From Microbacterium sp. LWH3-1.2 (GTDB lineage Bacteria > Actinomycetota > Actinomycetes > Actinomycetales > Microbacteriaceae): DNA of 64,000 nucleotides. Under the pieces are notes generated by a model. That model had not been told where the DNA came from and made no database searches. It was given only the letters and a program-made list of their open reading frames with translations. The translations under genes were made by a program, and so were the position numbers. The stretch is from NCBI RefSeq assembly GCF_040675855.1, contig NZ_JBEGIK010000001.1, positions 1,922,001 through 1,986,000 on the forward strand, read 5' to 3'. This document shows positions 9,229 through 17,794 of this stretch, one piece after another; the first letter of the stretch is position 1; every line of letters begins with the position of its first letter.

Positions 9229-10697
9229 GCGCCGCGCCCTGCGGGCAGGTCGGCCGCCCCGCCCGCACCCGCCGGCGTGCCGGGCTCGCGTCCGCCGGTC
9301 TCGTCACGAGCGACGGCCTCACCGCGTTCGATCGCCACCGTCTGCTCGGCCGGGCCGACGCCGACGTGGGGCGACTGCTTGATCTTGGCGCCGAGCATCA
9401 CCAGGAAGAGCCAGCCCCACAGCAGCAGCGGGCTCGACTCGGCGAGCCCCTGCACCAGCAGGATCGCCCCGACGAGCGTCGGCAGCAGGGTCAGCGGCGA
9501 GTAGGGGCGGTCGGCGCGGAGGTCCCACCGCGGCCGGTCGATGGCGAAGAACCACGCACGCCACACGAACGCGAGGTAGAGCACTGCGAGCAGCACCACG
9601 CCGACGATGCCGAGCTGCATCGAGACGTCGACCCACATGTTGTGGGCCTGCATGACGGTCTGGCCGTGGTCCGTGATCCACCCGTCGAAGGCCGGGTCGG
9701 TCGGCACCCAGGGGGTCGCGAAGCCCCAGCCCGTCCAGGGGCGCTCGGCTGCGCGGGCGAGCACCGCGCCCCAGATGCGCTCGCGCCCGGTGAGGTCGGC
9801 GCTGCGGCCGAGAGAGGTGAAGATCGTGTCGCGGAGCAGCCAGAGCGCCAGCAGCCCTCCGAGACCGACGACGACGTACGCCACGTAGTACTTGGTGCGC
9901 TCGCCGGGCTTCGTCGCGGTGCGCATCAAGAGCACGGTGATCAGCACGACGCCGACCGCGGCCGCGGTGAGGTAGGCCGTCGCGGATCCGGCGCGGACGA
10001 AGAGGAACGCCGACAGCCCGATCCAGATCCACAGGAACGTGCGTCGCGGAGCGCCGGAGGCGAGACGGATGCTGAACACGATGATCGCGAGCAGGGCGAC
10101 GGGTGCCAGGAGGTTGGCGTTGCCCATGATCCCCTGGATGCGCTTGTCCCACTCGAAGAGGTTGTTGCGCGACCAGTACTCGATGGGGTCGTCCGCCTGG
10201 TCGACGACGAAGCCCGGCAGGATCGGCGCGCGCACGAACACCCACACCCAGAGCTCGAACAGGAACGAGAGCGCCATGACCCATTTGAGCGCCGACGCGG
10301 CCGCGCGCACGAGCTCGCGCCACGTGAGCACGCTGCCGATGAAGAGCGCCTGCAGCGTGGTGATCCACAGCAGCAGCAGCGTGAGTGCGGTGGTCGCGGG
10401 CCACGCCGACCACGCCAGCGACAGCGTCGCCCATGCGACGTAGGCCACGACGAACCAGGGGAGTCGTCGCCACTGCACCGGCGGACGGAGCGCGATCCAC
10501 AGCGCCGCCGACAGCACGCCGCCCGCGATCGTGATGACCGTCGTCGTCAGTTCGCCGAAGGCATTCACCCACGCGGTGCCCGACAGCGACATGAAGAGCA
10601 CCAGGATGCACCAGCCGCGCAGCATGAGATGGCCGGTCTTCTCGCGGACCGGCGGTCCCGGCGGCGCCGACGCCGGATGCTTGGAATGGACGGCCAT
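9225..10697 (-). CDS. O-antigen ligase / polymerase family membrane protein (copy 1)
   Basis: This 490-residue polytopic protein belongs to the same superfamily as its downstream neighbour. It has about ten to twelve hydrophobic segments and a large external loop with IQGIMGNANLLAPVAL and, later, GWGFATPWVP and MQAHNMWVDVSMQLG. NxN-L-A and HN-x-W blocks of this kind recur in bacterial O-antigen ligases and polymerases. It is the first gene of the minus-strand glycopolymer run. The ATG at 10697 is followed by a hydrophilic 20-residue tail before the first membrane segment. Two adjacent overlapping paralogues suggest one polymerase and one ligase, but sequence alone cannot say which is which. 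Confidence 0.8.
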   Translation of the reverse strand: MAVHSKHPASAPPGPPVREKTGHLMLRGWCILVLFMSLSGTAWVNAFGELTTTVITIAGGVLSAALWIALRPPVQWRRLPWFVVAYVAWATLSLAWSAWPATTALTLLLLWITTLQALFIGSVLTWRELVRAAASALKWVMALSFLFELWVWVFVRAPILPGFVVDQADDPIEYWSRNNLFEWDKRIQGIMGNANLLAPVALLAIIVFSIRLASGAPRRTFLWIWIGLSAFLFVRAGSATAYLTAAAVGVVLITVLLMRTATKPGERTKYYVAYVVVGLGGLLALWLLRDTIFTSLGRSADLTGRERIWGAVLARAAERPWTGWGFATPWVPTDPAFDGWITDHGQTVMQAHNMWVDVSMQLGIVGVVLLAVLYLAFVWRAWFFAIDRPRWDLRADRPYSPLTLLPTLVGAILLVQGLAESSPLLLWGWLFLVMLGAKIKQSPHVGVGPAEQTVAIERGEAVARDETGGREPGTPAGAGGAADLPAGRGA

Positions 10698-10718
10698 CGC
10701 TCTCAGGGTACCCCGGGT

Positions 10719-10806
10719 GCTTCGACCCGCTTCGCTCGCTCAACGAGCGGATCGGGGCTGCTCGTTGGCACCGGGCGTTTCGACTCGCTTCGCTCGCTCG
10801 ACGAGG
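10719..10806. repeat. Pair of near-identical short direct repeats
   Basis: Two copies of a ~30-bp element lie 58 bp apart, at 10719-10748 and 10777-10806. Both contain CGCTTCGCTCGCTC flanked by TTCGAC and ACGAG. They differ at about four positions. They sit between the divergent glycan gene and manA. The element resembles the small interspersed repeats often seen between Microbacteriaceae genes, which is recollection rather than a search result. Confidence 0.6.
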
Positions 10807-10832
10807 GGGACGGGGCGTATATCCCGGCTGGC

Positions 10833-10844
10833 TAGGCTGTTCGG
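10833..10844 (+). promoter_or_regulatory. -10 element for leaderless manA transcript
   Basis: TAGGCT at 10833-10838 lies exactly six bases before the GTG start of manA. This spacing places the transcript start at the start codon, and no ribosome binding site is present. The same TAGGCT-N6-start layout occurs before furA and pdtaS in this window. Confidence 0.55.
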
Positions 10845-11993
10845 GTGCTGATCCCGCTCGCGAACGACCCCCGTGACTACGCCTGGGGCTCGACCTCCCT
10901 GCTCGCCGATCTCGAGGGACGCGCGGCGTCCAGTCGCCCCGAGGCGGAGGTGTGGTTCGGAGACCACCCTGGCGATCCCTCTGAGACGGCCGACGGTCGC
11001 ACGCTCGACCGCTGGATCGCCGACGAGGGGCCCGCGTCGGGTGTCGACGAGCCCCTGCCGTATCTGCTCAAGCTGCTGGCTGCAGCATCCGCTCTCTCCA
11101 TCCAGGCGCACCCGTCGAAGGCTCAGGCGGAGGCGGGCTTCGCGCGTGAGGAGGCCGCGGGGATCCCGCGCGACGCCGCCGACCGCACGTATCGCGACGC
11201 GAACCACAAGCCTGAGCTCATCGTCGCGCTGAGTGCCACGTTCCGCGCATTGGCGGGTCTGCGCGACCTCGACGCGACGCGCCGCCTCATCGCGACGCTC
11301 GGACCGGGAGCCGCGCCCCTCGCCGAGCGTCTGGAGGGAACGGATGCCTCGCTCGCGGACGTCATCGGCTGGCTCCTGTCCGACGGCGCCGACGCGGCGC
11401 GCGACATCATCGCGGCCGCGGTGTCGGCCGAGTCCGGCGAGTTCGCCGCCGAGCTCGCGCTCGCGCGCACACTGGATGCCGCGTTCCCGGGCGATCCCGG
11501 AATCGTCGTCGCGCTGCTCATGAACCTCGTGACGCTTCATCGGGGCGAGGGCCTCTTCGTTCCTGCGGGTGTGCTCCACGCGTATCTGGAGGGACTCGGT
11601 GTGGAGCTCATGGCCGCCAGCGACAACGTGCTGCGCGGGGGGCTCACCCCCAAGCACGTCGACGCGGCGGAGCTGGTGAGCGTGCTCGACGCGACACCGG
11701 GTCTTCCGCCCGTGATCCGGCCGCGTGAGGTCGCGGTGGGCGTGCGCCGGTACGACGTGCCGGTCGCCGACTTCGCGCTGCTCGCCGTCGCGGCGAGCGA
11801 GGAGGGCGTCGACGTGGCGCTCGAGGGTCCGGCGATCGCGGTGGCCACGGCAGGGTCTCCGACGGTGGCGGGACTCGACAGCGACGAGGCGGCCAGGCTG
11901 TCGCCGGGCGCCGCCGTGCTCGTCACCCCGAGCGAGGGGGGCGTGCGCGTGACGGGTGCCGGCGAGCTCTTCGTCGCCCTGCCGGGTCGCTGA
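10845..11993 (+). CDS. manA: Mannose-6-phosphate isomerase, class I
   Basis: ManA interconverts fructose 6-phosphate and mannose 6-phosphate and feeds GDP-mannose for mannosylated glycans. The 382-residue protein is of normal type I length. It shows the zinc-site SIQAHPSK in the first quarter, NHKPELIVAL after it, and the late FVPAGVLHAYLEG block, all hallmarks of the cupin phosphomannose isomerases. The DNAW-like opening PLANDPRDYAWGS fits a start at GTG 10845. In many Actinobacteria it sits with manB near whiB2; here it is the gene just before whiB2 on the same strand, and no phosphomannomutase gene is in the window. Confidence 0.93.
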   Translation: MLIPLANDPRDYAWGSTSLLADLEGRAASSRPEAEVWFGDHPGDPSETADGRTLDRWIADEGPASGVDEPLPYLLKLLAAASALSIQAHPSKAQAEAGFAREEAAGIPRDAADRTYRDANHKPELIVALSATFRALAGLRDLDATRRLIATLGPGAAPLAERLEGTDASLADVIGWLLSDGADAARDIIAAAVSAESGEFAAELALARTLDAAFPGDPGIVVALLMNLVTLHRGEGLFVPAGVLHAYLEGLGVELMAASDNVLRGGLTPKHVDAAELVSVLDATPGLPPVIRPREVAVGVRRYDVPVADFALLAVAASEEGVDVALEGPAIAVATAGSPTVAGLDSDEAARLSPGAAVLVTPSEGGVRVTGAGELFVALPGR

Positions 11994-12108
11994 CCGGACC
12001 CTCTCATCCGCGCTTCATCGATTTCTCATCGGACCGTTATGACAGAGCGACACGCCGTCGGCGCGTCGTGAAGGTTCAAGAGTCGGTTGAGCGTTTACTA
12101 TCTGCGAC

Positions 12109-12137
12109 TTGACCTCGCCGAACTACACGGGTGTAAT
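12109..12137 (+). promoter_or_regulatory. Vegetative-type promoter of whiB2
   Basis: TTGACC at 12109-12114 and TGTAAT at 12132-12137 are separated by 17 bp, close to the sigma-A consensus. The predicted start near 12144 gives a leader of about 44 nt before whiB2. The rest of the 194-bp gap after manA shows only a weak GC-rich dyad near 12050-12070. Confidence 0.6.
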
Positions 12138-12187
12138 TAGCCGTACACGCACCAGCGTGGAGCAGGATCACGGGGGGTGAGAACGAC

Positions 12188-12514
12188 ATGACGGTTTCGC
12201 AATTCCGTTCCGGCGTTCCCGACGACTGGTTCGTCGATCCGGTTCAACTGGGGGTTCCGGGGATACGCCGCAACATCGACGCGGAAGAAGACAATCCGCT
12301 CGGATGGCAGACCGACGCACTGTGTGCGCAGACCGATCCGGAGGCGTTCTTCCCTGAGAAGGGCGGCTCCACGCGTGATGCGAAGCGCATCTGCACGTCG
12401 TGCGACGTGCGAGGCGAATGCCTCGACTATGCGCTGCAGAACGACGAGCGGTTCGGCATCTGGGGCGGTCTCAGCGAGCGCGAGCGTCGCAAGCTGAAGC
12501 GTCGAGCGGGCTGA
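12188..12514 (+). CDS. whiB2: WhiB-family iron-sulfur regulator, WhiB2/WhmD type
   Basis: This is a 108-residue Wbl protein. Cys46, Cys69, Cys72 and Cys78 form the C-x22-C-x2-C-x5-C cluster site. The stretch after it, GIWGGLSERERRKLKRR, is the G(V/I)WGG turn plus basic DNA-binding tail. The phrase DPEAFFPEKGGSTRDAKRIC matches the WhiB/WhmD subgroup, which controls septation and cell division in Streptomyces and Mycobacterium. Wbl proteins bind the primary sigma factor region 4 through their 4Fe-4S cluster. The neighbours (manA, membrane glycosyltransferase, DUF3499) match the whiB2 locus in other Actinobacteria. Confidence 0.93.
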   Translation: MTVSQFRSGVPDDWFVDPVQLGVPGIRRNIDAEEDNPLGWQTDALCAQTDPEAFFPEKGGSTRDAKRICTSCDVRGECLDYALQNDERFGIWGGLSERERRKLKRRAG

Positions 12515-12601
12515 CGCGCACGCCGGTCGGCCGGTTCGATCCGGCCGACCCGGCGCGTGCGCCCGGCGTGACCTTCGAGCGCGACCTAGGCTGACCAGGA
12601 C

Positions 12602-15478
12602 ATGCCCACCGCCACGTCGAACACCGTCACCTCGAACCGCGTCCACGCCATCCTGGTGGTTCGTCCCGATGGTCGTACCCCGGCGGCATTCCATCTGAAG
12701 CGCACGCTCGCAGCGCTCCGCGAGCAGACGCGTCCCGTCGACATCCTCACGATCGTGGTGTGCGGCGGCGACGATCATCTCTTCGAGATCGCGGATGCCG
12801 CGGGCGCCGAGTTCGTCTTCCGGGCCGCTCCGTCCACCGGCTACGCGGCGGCGACCGCCCTCGTCTCCCCGCGTCTGGACGGCGACGCCGTGTGGCTCCT
12901 CGCACAGGACACCGCGCCGGAGCCGGATGCGCTGGCACGCCTCGCCGGCGCGCTCGAGCTGTCGCCGTCGGTCGCATTCGTCGCCCCCAAGCTGGTGCGC
13001 TGGGACGACCGGACCGAGATCGTGTCGCTCGGCGTGGGGATGACGCGGTTCGGCCGCACGGTCGGGATCGCCGACGACGAGCTCGATCAGGGGCAGCACG
13101 ACGCACGCGAGGATGTGCTGGGTGCCGATGTCCGCGGGATTCTGATCCGCGCCGACGCCTGGAACCGGCTCGGCGGCCTCGACCGGGGGCTGTCGGGCGC
13201 CGACGAGGGACTGGATCTCGGCGTGCGGGCGCGTCTCGCGGGAGGGCGTGTCTCCCTCGTGCCGAGCGCCCTGGTCGCGACCGCGGGCGACGGCGTCGCG
13301 GGGCTGCCCACGCCGCTCACCCGGCAGCGGCAGCGCCGCGCCGTGTATGCGGAGCGCGTCGCGCAGCTGCACCGGCGGCTCGTCTATGCGCCGGCTGTCG
13401 CCGCCCCGCTGCACTGGCTCACCATCCTTCCCCTCGCCCTGTGGCGAACGATCGTGGATCTTGCCCGCAAGCAGCCCGGACGCATCACCGCCGAGTGGGC
13501 GGCAGCTGCTGTCGCCCTCGTGCGGCTCGTGCCGGTCTGGCGCGCACGCCGTCGCCTTGCACGCGCCCGCACCGCGTCCTGGGCGCAGATCGCGCCGCTG
13601 CGCACATCGCGCAGCGAGCTGCGCGAACGGCTCGACGACGACCCCGAAGTCGCCCTCGGGGGCCACCGGCGCAGCGACCTGAGGTTCTTCGCCGGCGGCG
13701 GGGCGTGGCTCGTCCTGGCGGCGCTCGCCGTCTCGGTCGCCGTGTTCCCGGCTCTGCTGGCCTGGCCGGTGCTGGGCGGGGGAGCGCTCCAGCCGCTCGC
13801 GACCACCGTCGGGCAGCTCTGGGACGACGCCATGTACGGCCAGCGGGCTCTGGGCCTCGACACGATCGGCCCCGCCGATCCGTTCGCGGCCGTGGTCGCA
13901 GTCCTCGGTTCCCTCTGGGCCTGGGCGCCGTCCCGCGCGCTGGTGCTGCTCTGGGTGCTCGCATTGCCCCTCGCCGCGCTCGGCGGGTGGTTCGCCGCGA
14001 CGCGGGTCACCGAGCGGGCGAGCATGCGACTCCTGGGCGGTGCGCTCTGGGCGCTGTCGCCGACGCTGCTGGTCGCGCTGACGCAGGGGCGCCCGACCGG
14101 CGTGATTCTGCACCTGCTGCTGCCGTGGCTGTTCTACGCCGGCGCCGTGGCGCACCGCTCGTGGGCCGGCGCCGGTGCGGCGTCGATCCTCCTCGCCGGA
14201 GTCCTCGCCACCGCCCCCTCGCTCGCGCCCGCGATGCTCGTGGTGTGGGTCGGCGCGCTGCTCGTCGCCGTCATCCTCCGCGCGGGCCGGGGAGTGGCCC
14301 GCCTGATCTGGACACTGATCCCTTCGGCCGCGCTGGCGCTTCCGCTCGTGTGGAACGCTCTCGCGAACGGTCAGGCGTGGGGCCTCGTCGCCGACCCCGG
14401 CGTGCCGTGGGCCGGTCCCCAGGTGGCAGCCGACGTCACCGGGCGCGCACTGCTCGCCGCCGGGATCCCGACCCCCGACCTCGCCGGCTGGACGACCGTC
14501 CTGCCCGACGGACCGACGTGGTGGGTGCCCTGGCTCACGGTCCCGCTCGCACTGCTCGCCCTCGCCGCACCGCTCACCCAGCGCTGGGCCGCGGGCATCG
14601 CACTGCTCGCGATCACCGCTCTCGGCCTCGGGACGGCATTCGCCGCGGTGGGGATCTCGGTCGCGTTCGCGCAGTCGACCACCGTGCCGCTGTGGCCGGG
14701 CACAGGCCTGAGCCTCGCCTGGCTCGGCGGCGTCGGCGGCGCCCTCGTCGCGCTCGACGCGGGCCTCGCTCCACGAATGGCCCTCGCGCGGGGGATCGCG
14801 GCGACCCTCGTCTTCGCCGCCGCCGTGACGCTCGCGCTTCCCTCCCTCACCGCGTTCACCCGCGGCACGGCGACCATCGCTGACGGTCCGGCCAGCACGC
14901 TCCCCGCCTTCGTCGCGGCGGAAGGGCGCGACGACCCCGACGTCGGGACGATCGTGCTCACGCCGCAGGCGGATGCCGGAGTCGCCACCCAGGTGGTGTG
15001 GGGCGCCAGCGAGACGATCGGCGGACAGACCACGCTGCTGTCCACGCGCACCGAGGCGACCCCGCAGGACGACGAGCTCGCCGAGCTCGCCGCCGATCTC
15101 GTCACGCCCTCCTCGGAGGATGTCGTGGGTCAGCTCGCCGACCGGGGTGTCGGCTTCATCCTGCTCGCGCCGAGCACGGAACCGGAGACGGATGCCGCGC
15201 GTACGATGCGGCTCTCCGCCATGACCGCGCTCGGCCAGCGCGACACGCTCGTCGTGGTCGGCGACACCGCCAAGGGCGAGCTGTGGCGCGTCGTCGACCA
15301 GATCGCGCCGCGACCCGTGGAGGCGGCATCCGTCTCTGCTCTCGGCCGCTGGATCGCGTTCGGGCAGCTCGCGATCTTCGGCATCGCGCTGCTGCTGGCC
15401 GTGCCGACCGCCGCCTCGATCCGCGAGGCCCGGCGCACCCCGCGCGTCGTGGGACCCCACTGGCAGGAGGGCCGATGA
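12602..15478 (+). CDS. Large membrane glycosyltransferase, GT2 type
   Basis: The protein has 958 residues. Residues 1-260 form a GT2 domain, from HAILVVRPDG through WLLAQDT to a GADEGLDLGVRARLAGG acceptor-side block. The remainder holds about a dozen hydrophobic segments and a periplasmic C-terminal part ending in one last membrane helix. This architecture is common next to whiB2 in Actinobacteria and is thought to use polyprenyl-linked sugars outside the membrane; the substrate is unknown. ATG 12602 follows TAGGCT (12587-12592) and an AGGA stretch. Its stop overlaps the next start by 4 bp, so it is co-expressed with the DUF5719 protein. Confidence 0.85.
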   Translation: MPTATSNTVTSNRVHAILVVRPDGRTPAAFHLKRTLAALREQTRPVDILTIVVCGGDDHLFEIADAAGAEFVFRAAPSTGYAAATALVSPRLDGDAVWLLAQDTAPEPDALARLAGALELSPSVAFVAPKLVRWDDRTEIVSLGVGMTRFGRTVGIADDELDQGQHDAREDVLGADVRGILIRADAWNRLGGLDRGLSGADEGLDLGVRARLAGGRVSLVPSALVATAGDGVAGLPTPLTRQRQRRAVYAERVAQLHRRLVYAPAVAAPLHWLTILPLALWRTIVDLARKQPGRITAEWAAAAVALVRLVPVWRARRRLARARTASWAQIAPLRTSRSELRERLDDDPEVALGGHRRSDLRFFAGGGAWLVLAALAVSVAVFPALLAWPVLGGGALQPLATTVGQLWDDAMYGQRALGLDTIGPADPFAAVVAVLGSLWAWAPSRALVLLWVLALPLAALGGWFAATRVTERASMRLLGGALWALSPTLLVALTQGRPTGVILHLLLPWLFYAGAVAHRSWAGAGAASILLAGVLATAPSLAPAMLVVWVGALLVAVILRAGRGVARLIWTLIPSAALALPLVWNALANGQAWGLVADPGVPWAGPQVAADVTGRALLAAGIPTPDLAGWTTVLPDGPTWWVPWLTVPLALLALAAPLTQRWAAGIALLAITALGLGTAFAAVGISVAFAQSTTVPLWPGTGLSLAWLGGVGGALVALDAGLAPRMALARGIAATLVFAAAVTLALPSLTAFTRGTATIADGPASTLPAFVAAEGRDDPDVGTIVLTPQADAGVATQVVWGASETIGGQTTLLSTRTEATPQDDELAELAADLVTPSSEDVVGQLADRGVGFILLAPSTEPETDAARTMRLSAMTALGQRDTLVVVGDTAKGELWRVVDQIAPRPVEAASVSALGRWIAFGQLAIFGIALLLAVPTAASIREARRTPRVVGPHWQEGR

Positions 15479-16881
15479 GCGACCGTCGCGTGTTCCGCTG
15501 GGCGACGACGAGCGCCCGGCTGCTGATCGGCACCGCGGTGTCGATCCTGGCGGTGATCGCCGTCGTCACCGCGGTCTCCGTGCCGTGGCCGACGGTCGTG
15601 CGCGAGCCGCTGAGCGTGCCCGCGACGCCGGCGCCCGCGGCATCCGTGATCGCCTGCGATGGCGGGCTGCTGTCGATCGGCCGCAACCCCACCGCGGCGT
15701 CGACGGTGACCCTCGCCGCGCCGCAGTCCGTCATCGGGGGCACCGCCGACGGGGCGGGAGCCGCGGAGCAGCAGCTGATGACGACGGGCGTCGGGCCCGG
15801 CCCGCTCGCGTACACCGCCGAGCCGCGCGACGACCAGGCGGTCGACATCGCTGCGACCGGCGCCGCGATCGCCAGGGCCGACGACCTCTCGGGCTTCGCG
15901 GCGTCTGCCTGCCGCCCGCCCCTCGTCGACTCGTGGCTGGTCGGCGGATCGGGAGCGACCGGCGCTGCAGACCTGGTGCTGCTCGCCAATCCGGGCTCGG
16001 TTCCCGCCACGGTTCAGCTGACGGTGTACGGCGTCGACGGACCGCAGACGCCGCCTGGCGGCACCGACCTCGTGATCGCGCCCGGCACGCAGCGCGTCGT
16101 CCCTCTCGCGGGCCTGGCGCTCGGCGAGGAGACGCCGGTCGTCCGCGTCTCGGCGGTCGGGGCGCCGATCCACGCATCGCTCCAGGCGAGCATCACCCGC
16201 ACCCTCACCCCCGGTGGAGTCGATCAGGTCGGCCCGATCGCCCACACCGAGAACACCCAGGTCATCACCGGCATCACGGTCGCGCGTCCGGCCGACACCG
16301 ACGGGGCGGCCGACGAGACGACGGTGCTGCGGATGCTGTCACCCTCGCTTCCCGCCACGGTACGCGTGACCGTCAACTCCGCCGGCCGCACCGAGACGAT
16401 CGGGGAACCGCAGGAGCTGCCGCTGGAGGCGGGCAAGCCGCTCGAGCTCGCGCTGAACGGACTGGCGCCGGGCGCCTATACGGTCACCGTCGAGGCGGAC
16501 GCCCCGGTGGTCGCGGCGGTGTGGCAGGCGACAGGCATCTCGGCGGGGGACGACTTCGCCTGGTACACGCCGGCGCCCGAGGTGTCGGTGCCGTCGCTGT
16601 TCGCGACGCCCGGTGGTCCGACGCCGTCGCTGACGCTCGTGAATCCGACCGGCGAGCCCGTGACGGTCGAAGTGTCCCCGACCGACGGCGGCTCGGCGCT
16701 CAACCTGACGGTTCCGGCGAACGGATCCATCGCGGTGCGCCTGGCGACCCGCACGGTGTACGCGTTCGATCCGCAGGCGCCGGTGCGCGCCGGCCTGTCT
16801 TTCTCGGGCGACGGTGCGCTCGCCGGTGTGCCGGTGTGGCCGGCCGACGTCGCGACGCCCGAGATCATCGTCTACCCCTGA
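15475..16881 (+). CDS. DUF5719 family secreted/anchored protein
   Basis: This 468-residue protein has one N-terminal membrane segment (about residues 14-36) followed by a long extracytoplasmic part. That part is rich in Ala, Thr, Val and Pro and probably all beta. It has no catalytic motif I recognise. An AGGAGG ribosome site (15465-15470) precedes ATG 15475, which overlaps the glycosyltransferase stop (ATGA). The family is known as the constant downstream partner of the whiB2-linked glycosyltransferase, so a role in assembling or holding the same glycan is inferred from position only. Its end is 12 bp from the convergent zincin-like gene; TGACCC/GGGTCA at 16879-16896 can form a small hairpin there. 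Confidence 0.82.
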   Translation: MSDRRVFRWATTSARLLIGTAVSILAVIAVVTAVSVPWPTVVREPLSVPATPAPAASVIACDGGLLSIGRNPTAASTVTLAAPQSVIGGTADGAGAAEQQLMTTGVGPGPLAYTAEPRDDQAVDIAATGAAIARADDLSGFAASACRPPLVDSWLVGGSGATGAADLVLLANPGSVPATVQLTVYGVDGPQTPPGGTDLVIAPGTQRVVPLAGLALGEETPVVRVSAVGAPIHASLQASITRTLTPGGVDQVGPIAHTENTQVITGITVARPADTDGAADETTVLRMLSPSLPATVRVTVNSAGRTETIGEPQELPLEAGKPLELALNGLAPGAYTVTVEADAPVVAAVWQATGISAGDDFAWYTPAPEVSVPSLFATPGGPTPSLTLVNPTGEPVTVEVSPTDGGSALNLTVPANGSIAVRLATRTVYAFDPQAPVRAGLSFSGDGALAGVPVWPADVATPEIIVYP

Positions 16882-16893
16882 CCCTGGTCCGGG

Positions 16894-17343
16894 TCAGAAG
16901 TAGCGGAAGCGCTCGGGACCGAGGTCCCATGGGTCGCGGTCGAGGTACTCGGCGGCTGCGCGGAAGACGGCCCCTTCGACGAGCATGCGCCGGTGCAGTT
17001 CGTCGTCGCGATGCAGATGACTCAGGCGCTCGATCGGCAGGCGGTACAGGATGATGCGGCCCGCGTCGGGCAGCACCGTCCACCGGGGGATGCCGTCGTC
17101 GTCCGTCGCGGCGGGCATGTCGGCGACCTCGAAGCGGACGTCGCGCAACTCCGGCCACGCCGACCGCAGGAACTCGGCCGCGGTGCCGACCGACAGGTCG
17201 AACCGGTCGACGCGCGTGTCGAGAGGGGGGAGCGGCGGACGGACGACGGAGCTGCGTCCCTCGCGTCCGTGGCGCCCGTGACGGGACGCGCGCCGCGGCG
17301 CGCGCTCGCTGGTCCTGCTCCGACGCCACGCCATGCCCCCCAT
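16894..17343 (-). CDS. Zincin-like metallopeptidase family protein (Rv3259 type)
   Basis: The 149-residue protein has a basic, arginine-rich first 35 residues, then a compact domain. Its phrases IILYRLPIERLS and HRRMLVEGAVFRAAAEYLDRDP match the actinobacterial PF06262-like proteins such as Rv3259. The classic HExxH zinc motif is not intact: the aligned helix reads HRRMLVEG, so protease activity is doubtful. Start could be ATG 17343 or ATG 17334. It is encoded opposite its neighbours, as in the mycobacterial locus. Function is unknown. Confidence 0.75.
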   Translation of the reverse strand: MGGMAWRRSRTSERAPRRASRHGRHGREGRSSVVRPPLPPLDTRVDRFDLSVGTAAEFLRSAWPELRDVRFEVADMPAATDDDGIPRWTVLPDAGRIILYRLPIERLSHLHRDDELHRRMLVEGAVFRAAAEYLDRDPWDLGPERFRYF

Positions 17344-17542
17344 CCTAGGTCTCGCGCGGCGGTCCTCAGCTGAGGAGCATTGCCCGCTTGCGGGGCGACG
17401 CGCCGACGCTCGGTCCGCATCTCGGCGCAGATCCTCGAATGAGGATGCTGCCCACGCCGGGTGGCCCGGGCCGGAGCTCCGCCTCGCCGGCTGCGGCGCG
17501 GCATCCGTTCCCGTGTCGTCGGTGCGCGATAGCGTCTACTCG

Positions 17543-17749
17543 ATGCGCGAGAGAGTCTGCTCCAAGGTCGGATGCGCCCGTGAGGCGGTGTCCACCCTCA
17601 CTTACGACTACGGCGACCAGATGGCGGCCCTCGGTCCGCTCGGTGCGGCCGGAGATCCGCACGCTCACGACCTCTGCGCGATCCACACCGACCGCCTGTC
17701 CGTTCCCAAGGGCTGGGTCGTCGTGCGCCACGAGACGCTCCGCGCCTGA
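17543..17749 (+). CDS. DUF3499 family small protein
   Basis: This 68-residue protein starts MRERVCSKVGC. It carries Cys6 and Cys11 and a later CAIHTDR segment, the pattern of a small zinc-ribbon-like domain. It belongs to DUF3499 (Rv3258c type), found across Actinobacteria between whiB2 and ahcY; its role is unknown. The start is set at ATG 17543, because TAGCGT (17530-17535) lies seven bases ahead and the homologues begin there. Upstream in-frame codons are low-complexity. Confidence 0.85.
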   Translation: MRERVCSKVGCAREAVSTLTYDYGDQMAALGPLGAAGDPHAHDLCAIHTDRLSVPKGWVVVRHETLRA

Positions 17750-17794
17750 CCGGCACCTATCCCGGGCCTGCAGCCGGCGTGGGAGAATGGGCGG

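Noticed and set aside
12137..15460. 1107-residue open frame on the minus strand opposite the membrane glycosyltransferase
   Set aside because: Composition is typical of an antisense frame in GC-rich DNA (Arg/Gly/Asp/His-rich, no domain). The plus-strand protein has clear motifs and a ribosome-linked partner.
17750..17794. S-adenosylhomocysteine riboswitch before ahcY
   Set aside because: The gap is only 45 bp and lacks room for the known fold. A leaderless start explains the region better.
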